A stretch of 64,000 bases of DNA, taken from Sinosporangium siamense. GTDB taxonomy: Bacteria; Actinomycetota; Actinomycetes; Streptosporangiales; Streptosporangiaceae. The stretch spans positions 62,001 through 126,000 of the forward strand of contig NZ_BOOW01000037.1 of the NCBI RefSeq assembly GCF_016863435.1, in the 5' to 3' direction. Below the pieces are notes generated by a model that had not been told where the DNA came from, ran no database searches, and was given only the letters and a program-made list of their open reading frames with translations. This document shows, piece by piece, positions 56,637 through 64,000 of the stretch (its first letter is position 1; every line of letters begins with the position of its first letter). The translations under genes were made by a program, and so were the position numbers.

Positions 56637-56651
56637 TTCGCTTGCGGCGTA
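56637..56651. promoter_or_regulatory. Possible ClgR box upstream of clpC
   Basis: CGC-TTGCG-GCG at 56639-56649, within GTTCGCTTGCGGCGTAGC, fits the CGC-N5-GCG core described for ClgR, which activates clp genes in actinobacteria. It is about 165 bases before the clpC start. CG-rich DNA gives such matches by chance. Confidence 0.35.
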
Positions 56652-56814
56652 GCGGGAACACCCGACCCCCGACTAGTAGTTGGATGGAGGGTGAACGCCC
56701 TGCTCTCGGGGAACGTCTTCCTTGATAGAGCGGTCATCGAGACGGGGCTGGCATGCGGAATGATGGGGCCGGACTCCTCCGGGTCCGACTGACCGCTCTG
56801 TGAGGAGCGACGAG

Positions 56815-59322
<2,508 letters not shown>

Positions 59323-59422
59323 TCCAGCACCGTCCCAGAACTTCGCTGGAACACCGCTCGCACTGATCGAGCAAGACCCGGGCAACGACCCGTTTGGCCA
59401 GGTCAGAGCGGCAAATAGCGGC

Positions 59423-59454
59423 AGACCCCGCGTGAGACTTCTCACGCGGGGTCT
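59423..59454 (+). terminator. Terminator after clpC
   Basis: A perfect 14-bp stem, AGACCCCGCGTGAG with CTCACGCGGGGTCT, on an ACTT loop, 100 bases after the stop. Confidence 0.88.
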
Positions 59455-59786
59455 TCGCTATTCTGTGCCCGAAAGCTGTCGCACCACCACAAGTAGTACT
59501 ACACTGTGTAGAGCGAATTCGGCCAGGTTTTCCTGCTGGGCGCGTCTGTGAGCGCCGCCCACATGCGGACTAGGCCGCATCCCCCCTGCGGTGTAGTAGG
59601 ACTCCGCTGACGGGCGGATGTGGCGACCCAGACCGATCGGGCAGGCTACGTGTGGCGTGCCCGGGGGGCCGAGTTCCCGGTAGGGAGGGGATCCCTGCCC
59701 ATGGGCGGGCCGCTGTGGGCGGTGGTTTCGGACATGGGTTGAAGACGGCACCCTTCATCGGTTTGCAAGCCTGTGGGAGGCACAAA
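59455..59786. other. Intergenic region with overlapping palindromes
   Basis: GTAGTACTAC (59493-59502) and CTACAC-T-GTGTAG overlap in an AT-richer spot, an operator-like arrangement about 280 bases before the next gene. No gene recognised here. Confidence 0.4.
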
Positions 59787-60737
59787 ATGCGGCTGCGTCA
59801 TGAGGGCGGCACGCTCGTACACCTGGCCTACAACGCTGGAGTGCACCCCGCTGAGGACCTCGAGAACCTTATCGCGCACCTCACCCGCTACGCCGTCCCG
59901 GTGCGCAAGCGCCTCGGCGTCGAGCGCATGGGCATAGGTCTCTGGTTGGCCCCCAGCGTCGCCGATCACCTGGTCGCCGATCGCATCGAGCTCGTACGGC
60001 TGCGCCGCTCCCTTGAGGAGCGCGGGCTCGAAGTCGTGAGCCTCAACGGCACCGGCGGTCGCAACCACGACAACCCCGGCCCCGACTGGGCCAAGCCCGA
60101 GCGTTACCGCTACACGATGGCGCTCGCCAAGATCCTCGCGTTCCTGCTGCCCTCCGACGTGCGGTTCGGCAGCATCTCCACCATCCCCATCGGCTGGCGC
60201 CGCGACTGGCCGGCCGACCTTCACAGCATCGCCGCCCGCCGCCTGGAGCGCCTCGCCCGAGAGCTCCGCGGCCTCTACAGCGTCACCGGCAAGACGATCC
60301 GCGTCGGCTTCGAGCCGTGGCCCGGCTGCGTCCTGGAGACCACCGAGCAGGCCCTTGAGCGTGTCTGCGGCATCGACTCCGAGCACCTCGGCGTCAGCCT
60401 CGACGCCTGCCACCTCGCCGGCGGAGGCGAGGAACCAGGCGAGGCCCTCCGCGGCCTGGCCGAGGCCGGCGCCACGGTCGTCAAGCTCGGCCACGTGCAC
60501 AACCACCAGGGCGAGGCCTGCCAGGAGCTCCCGAGCACCCGCTCGGTCCTGGAGGACACCCTCACCGCCATGCTCTCCGGCGCGGTGTACGGCAACGCCC
60601 ACATCGAGGTCGAGACCCACGACCTGGCCGTCCCCCTGCGCACCAAGGGCCCCGGCGCGCTCGTCTCCATGCTGGCCGACGAACTCGACTGGGCCCGCAC
60701 CAACCTCACCGCCCTCGGCCTTCAGCTCGCCGCCTGA
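59787..60737 (+). CDS. EboE-like sugar-phosphate isomerase/epimerase-fold protein
   Basis: 316 residues. It reads as a xylose-isomerase-like TIM barrel: VHLAYNAGVHPAEDLENL, then VVSLNGTGG, RVGFEPWPGC, GVSLDACHLA, VVKLGHVHNHQGE and HIEVETHDL. His, Glu and Asp residues are placed for a divalent metal. The overall pattern is close to the eboE family of the eustigmatophyte/bacterial ebo cluster, but no other ebo genes are here. GGGAGG is 6 bases before the ATG. It is followed by a strong terminator. Confidence 0.7.
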   Translation: MRLRHEGGTLVHLAYNAGVHPAEDLENLIAHLTRYAVPVRKRLGVERMGIGLWLAPSVADHLVADRIELVRLRRSLEERGLEVVSLNGTGGRNHDNPGPDWAKPERYRYTMALAKILAFLLPSDVRFGSISTIPIGWRRDWPADLHSIAARRLERLARELRGLYSVTGKTIRVGFEPWPGCVLETTEQALERVCGIDSEHLGVSLDACHLAGGGEEPGEALRGLAEAGATVVKLGHVHNHQGEACQELPSTRSVLEDTLTAMLSGAVYGNAHIEVETHDLAVPLRTKGPGALVSMLADELDWARTNLTALGLQLAA

Positions 60738-60762
60738 CCGGCGTCACCGAGCGGCACCCGAT

Positions 60763-60805
60763 CGGTCCTTGGCCCGCGCCACACGCGGCCAAGGACCGCT
60801 GTTTT
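60763..60805 (+). terminator. Terminator after the EboE-like gene
   Basis: CGGTCCTTGGCC (60763-60774) pairs with GGCCAAGGACCG (60787-60798), then CTGTTTTTC. It lies 25 bases after the stop. Its arms recur at 61129-61160. Confidence 0.9.
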
Positions 60806-61191
60806 TCGGGGCGGCGTCACCCTGTTTTCCGGCCTCGCCCCGGGGGATGCCCGGACCGGGTCCGCGCCGCACCCGGTGCTCGCCGCCCGATCGGGCGTCA
60901 CCACGAGGCACCCGAGCTGCCCGGCCCCCCTCTTCTCGTGCCGCCGTCAGGCGCGAAGTGCGGGTCAGCGCCCACAGATGGGCCCAGGGTCCATTAACAG
61001 CCCTAAACCGGGACGATTGGTAGGGGCGCCGGCTTCCGGCCTGAGAGACGCGTCTGAAGCGGCCGTACGTGTTCCGGGAAATCCGAAGAAACGGTCCGAG
61101 GGAGGCTCCTACCCCCCCGGCGGACAGGGGTCCTTGGCCAGGGGAAGGCGGCCAAGGACCGAGGGCGAACGGCGGGATCGCACGGGCAGGG
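60806..61191. other. Intergenic region with second copy of the terminator stem
   Basis: GGTCCTTGGCC (61129-61139) and GGCCAAGGACC (61150-61160) form a hairpin with the same arms as the terminator at 60763 but a different loop. It lies 31 bases beyond the mutY stop and probably terminates mutY. Nothing else recognised. Confidence 0.6.
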
Positions 61192-62064
61192 TCAAACGGG
61201 CAGCCGGTAGGAATCACCATCCAGGGCCTCGGCGAGACCGTCGGAGATGAGGCCGTCCAGGGCTCGTTCGCGTTGGACAGAATCGTGCCAGACTACGTCC
61301 AGGGCCGCCTTGGGCACTGCGCCATGGGCCTGCCGGAGCACGGCGAGCAGGCGGCCGCGGCACTGGCGATCGGTGCCCTCATAGGTCTGGCCCTTGCGTG
61401 CCGGGCCGTCGTAGGCCGGTTTTCCGGCCAGGTGCCAGGCGCAGCGGGCCTTGATCGGGCAGTCGGCGCACCGGGGGGCGCGGGCCGTGCACACCAGGGC
61501 GCCGAGTTCCATGACCGCCACCGCCCACCGGGCCGCCCCCACTGGTGGGATCAACGCCTCGGCGATCCGCCGTTCGGCCGACGTGGTGGCGTTCGGCGGA
61601 AACTCCTCCGCGCTCACGGCACGCGCCAGCACGCGGCGAACGTTGGTGTCGAGCACGGCGTGGCTCTTGCCGTACGCGAAACTCGCGACGGCCGCCGCCG
61701 TGTAGTCGCCGATGCCCGGCAGCGAACGCAGGGTCGTGTAGTCGCTCGGCACCTCGCCGCCGTGGTCGGCCACGATCGCCTGGGCGCAGCCGTGAAGGCG
61801 CAGGGCGCGGCGCGGGTAGCCGAGGCGGCCCCAATGGCGCACGGCCTCCCCGGAGGACTCGGCGGCGAGGTCGGCGGGGGTGGGCCAGCGGACCATCCAC
61901 ATGGTCCAGATCGGGAGCACCCGGGCCACCGGGGTCTGCTGGAGCATGATCTCGCTGACGAGGACGCCCCAGGGGGTCGCGTCGGTGCGACGCCAGGGGA
62001 GGTCGCGGGCGTTCTCGGAGTACCAGTCGAGGATGGGCTCGCGGAGACGGTTCGGCTCGTACAC
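61192..62064 (-). CDS. mutY: A/G-specific adenine glycosylase
   Basis: 290 residues. It removes adenine mispaired with 8-oxoguanine. The catalytic region has EIMLQQTPV and the helix-hairpin-helix LPGIGDYTAAAV, followed by the Asp of VLDTNVRRV. The [4Fe-4S] cluster ligands C-x6-C-x2-C-x5-C are present (CTARAPRCADCPIKARC). The C-terminal NUDIX-like domain is short compared with E. coli MutY, as is common in actinobacteria. GTG start at 62064. Confidence 0.95.
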   Translation of the reverse strand: MYEPNRLREPILDWYSENARDLPWRRTDATPWGVLVSEIMLQQTPVARVLPIWTMWMVRWPTPADLAAESSGEAVRHWGRLGYPRRALRLHGCAQAIVADHGGEVPSDYTTLRSLPGIGDYTAAAVASFAYGKSHAVLDTNVRRVLARAVSAEEFPPNATTSAERRIAEALIPPVGAARWAVAVMELGALVCTARAPRCADCPIKARCAWHLAGKPAYDGPARKGQTYEGTDRQCRGRLLAVLRQAHGAVPKAALDVVWHDSVQRERALDGLISDGLAEALDGDSYRLPV

Positions 62065-62621
62065 CTGTCCGACCTTAGTCGGGTGATTCCGTGGATATGC
62101 CGGTAGCGAGCAAGGCGGTCGTCACTTTGACCAGGGCCATTTTTCTGATCCCACGCATCCTGTTGAGGGAACAATTACCCTAAAACGCCACTAAAGGCCG
62201 TAAAACACCGAAATCTCAAGATTGTCGGGAGCGATGGGCAAGAGGCTCCGCCGTCACCCGAGCCCGCCACCCCGCCGGCCCGGGTCTGACCGCCTGCCCG
62301 GGCGCGGTACGGCGAAGCCCGGCGGGCCGGATTCCCGGGAGAGCGCCGCAGTCCGGGTCACAGGGCGCGCTTCGTTCGCCCCGCCGAGAGGGCCTCTGCC
62401 GTACGGCATGGCCGGGCTGTGGGGGTGGTGCGGGCCGGGGCCGCCAACCCCCGCCAAGGGGGCTCGTGCCGTACGAAAGGGCAGGTCAGGCGGGGGATAT
62501 ATCCCGCCAAGAGCGGAGTGGACATGACGAACGCGCTGATATGCGCGGTCTTCGGTGCAGCGCTCCCCGGCGTACGGCGGGTCGCCGCCTGTGGGGGGCA
62601 AGGACTCTCCATACTGTGCGT
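62065..62621. other. Intergenic region, no gene recognised
   Basis: The first 160 bases are AT-richer (62100-62225) and may hold the mutY promoter. The rest is GC-rich with open frames of unlikely composition. Nothing else recognised. Confidence 0.45.
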
Positions 62622-63305
62622 ATGGACCCGGACACGTTTCGTAGTGATGGCCTCGGTGGGCCGGACATCTACTGGCGGCGGCGCATGCTGGTGCTGGTCG
62701 CGCTGCTCGTCGTCGTGGCCGTCGTGGCGTGGGCGTGCTCGCGGAGCGCGAGCGGCCCTCAGCGGTCCGCCGCCCCCCTGAGCACCCCCGCCTCCGAGCC
62801 CGTGCTGGCCAACCTGCCGTCGCTCACCCCGACCCCGTCCCCGTCACTGGGCGCCTCCCAGACCCGGTCGCAGTCGCCCAAGGCCACCAAGGCCGCACCT
62901 CGTCCCAAACGCCCGGGAGAGCCCTGTGCGGAGCGTGACCTGGTGCTCAACCTGGAGGGACGCACCGAGGTCTACACCGGCGACAGCAGACCGGGATTCA
63001 TGCTCACCCTGGTCAACACGGGCAAGGTCATGTGCACGACCGACGTGGGGCCGCGGGCGGTCGAGATCCGCATCACCTCCGGCGAGGACCGCGTGTGGTC
63101 GTCGGCCGACTGCATCAGCGGCGACGGCCTGGACATCCAGCGCCTTGAGCGCGGCATCCCCTACGTTCGCATGATCGAGTGGGACCGCCGCCGATCCGGC
63201 CGCGACTGTGTGGGCGATCGCACAGCGGCCCGTCCCGGCACCTATGTGGTGGGTGTGCGCGCGGGCAAGCTGACGGCGCCGAAGGCGGTCTTCCACCTGC
63301 GCTGA
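62622..63305 (+). CDS. Membrane-anchored extracytoplasmic protein of unknown function
   Basis: 227 residues. A short basic cytoplasmic end (IYWRRR) precedes one membrane helix (MLVLVALLVVVAVVAWACS). A Ser/Pro/Thr-rich linker follows to about residue 95. The outer beta-rich domain (about 100-227) has four cysteines (EPCAERD, VMCTTD, ADCISG, RDCVGD). This kind of gene is commonly seen beside disA in actinobacteria, as far as I recall. No family name can be given. Confidence 0.65.
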   Translation: MDPDTFRSDGLGGPDIYWRRRMLVLVALLVVVAVVAWACSRSASGPQRSAAPLSTPASEPVLANLPSLTPTPSPSLGASQTRSQSPKATKAAPRPKRPGEPCAERDLVLNLEGRTEVYTGDSRPGFMLTLVNTGKVMCTTDVGPRAVEIRITSGEDRVWSSADCISGDGLDIQRLERGIPYVRMIEWDRRRSGRDCVGDRTAARPGTYVVGVRAGKLTAPKAVFHLR

Positions 63306-63396
63306 GCCCGGCGCTCCGCGACACAGCCGAGCCCACGCCGACGCGGGCCCGGGCCAGGGCGGGCGGTGCCGTAGCCCCATAAGCCGGCGGATCGGG

Positions 63397-64000
63397 TCAG
63401 ACGTAGCGTTCGAGGATGGACGACTCGGCAAGCCTGGACAACCCCTCGCGCACGCTGCGCGCCCGCGACTCGCCGACGCCCCCGACGGCCTGGAGGTCGT
63501 CGACCCCGGCCGCCAGCAGCTTCTGCAGGCCGCCGAAGTGTTCCACGAGGCGGTCGACCACCGTGGACGGCAGTCGCGGCACCTTGGCCAGCAGGCGGAA
63601 GCCTCGCGGGCTCACGGGCGCGTCCAGGGCGGCGGGGCCGGTGTGGCCGAGCACCTGGGCGACGGCGGGGAGGTCCAGCAGCTCGGAGGCGTCGAGGTGG
63701 TAGAGGTCGTCCATGGCCTCCGACAGTTTGCGGGCGCGGCGGCTGGTGGAGGTCGGCAGATAGTCGCGGACGACGAGTTCGCGTTCGGAGTCGACGCCGG
63801 CGACGAGCTCGTCGAGCTGGAGGGAGAGCAGGCGGCCGTCCGTGCCGAGCTCGACGACGTAGCCCTCGATCTCGTCGGCGATGCGCCGCACCATCTCCAG
63901 GCGCTGGGCCACCACCGAGACGTCGCGCACCGTGACAAGGTCCTCGATCTCCAGGGCCGACAGGGCGCCGGAGACCTCGTCGAGGCGGAGCTTGTAGCGC
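63397..64000 (-). CDS. disA: DNA integrity scanning protein/diadenylate cyclase DisA (5' part outside window)
   Basis: Partial: the last 201 codons are in the window, and the frame runs off the right edge. RLDEVSGALSALEIEDL and VAQRLEMVRRIADEIEGYV belong to the region after the DAC cyclase domain. The C-terminal helix-hairpin-helix (LQAVGGVGESRARSVREGLSRLAE) binds branched DNA. DisA makes c-di-AMP from ATP when DNA is intact. The catalytic DGA/RHR residues lie outside the window. Confidence 0.93.
   Translation of the reverse strand, partial: RYKLRLDEVSGALSALEIEDLVTVRDVSVVAQRLEMVRRIADEIEGYVVELGTDGRLLSLQLDELVAGVDSERELVVRDYLPTSTSRRARKLSEAMDDLYHLDASELLDLPAVAQVLGHTGPAALDAPVSPRGFRLLAKVPRLPSTVVDRLVEHFGGLQKLLAAGVDDLQAVGGVGESRARSVREGLSRLAESSILERYV

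Overview
The window is high-GC actinobacterial chromosome. Most genes use GTG or ATG starts behind purine-rich ribosome binding sites. The gene content (Lsr2, a chaplin, an AfsR/SARP giant regulator, NlpC/P60 hydrolases, two cytochromes P450, ABC-F, DisA) points to a spore-forming filamentous actinomycete. Streptosporangiaceae is my best guess for the family, but that is inference from overall flavour, not from a marker gene search.

Left part (1-19,400) is accessory-like: a Spo0M-type protein, two secreted or lipoprotein unknowns, an AfsR-type regulator, a DHA2-type MFS exporter, a CYP105-like P450, and a small AT-leaning ORF (9397-9630) encoding three exact-period 12-residue P-x-x-W-C repeats behind a leader-like N-terminus. 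An ATPase/LuxR regulator follows. Further on come a low-GC island with a second 12-residue periodicity on the minus strand, a formyltransferase, an ABC-F protein, a lipoprotein, a sigma-factor/zinc-finger/membrane fusion and an NlpC/P60 hydrolase. The P450, exporter, repeat peptide and flanking regulators form the best candidate for an undescribed system: a P450-modified ribosomal peptide (RiPP) locus.

Middle part (19,500-48,500) is largely conserved housekeeping. It holds ppa, dacB, a DUF2342 metalloprotease, a roughly 470-bp array of short palindromes, then tilS-hpt-ftsH-folE-folP-(NTF2-like)-folB-folK-DUF3180. Next are a stand-alone nuoD paralogue, a class V aminotransferase, terC, yccF flanked by a direct duplication, a second P450, a CPA2 antiporter with its RCK_C subunit, and a MidA-family methyltransferase. 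A chaplin, a DUF2520 protein (possible ketopantoate reductase), panC, panD, a nadB-nadC fusion, coaX and lysS complete it, so folate, pantothenate/CoA and NAD synthesis sit together.

Right part (48,600-64,000) has a TetR regulator, a small LuxR-type HTH protein, a 1-kb low-complexity tract, and an NlpC/P60 gene preceded by a probable c-di-AMP (ydaO-type) riboswitch. An N-acetylglutamate synthase-like GNAT, an RDD membrane protein with a long Y/G/Q/P-rich tail, a 1.4-kb gene-poor stretch, lsr2, clpC, an EboE-like TIM barrel, mutY, a membrane-anchored unknown and the 3' part of disA follow. DisA makes c-di-AMP, which links it to the riboswitch and perhaps to the RCK_C antiporter subunit. All functional statements come from reading motifs by eye; no database search was run.
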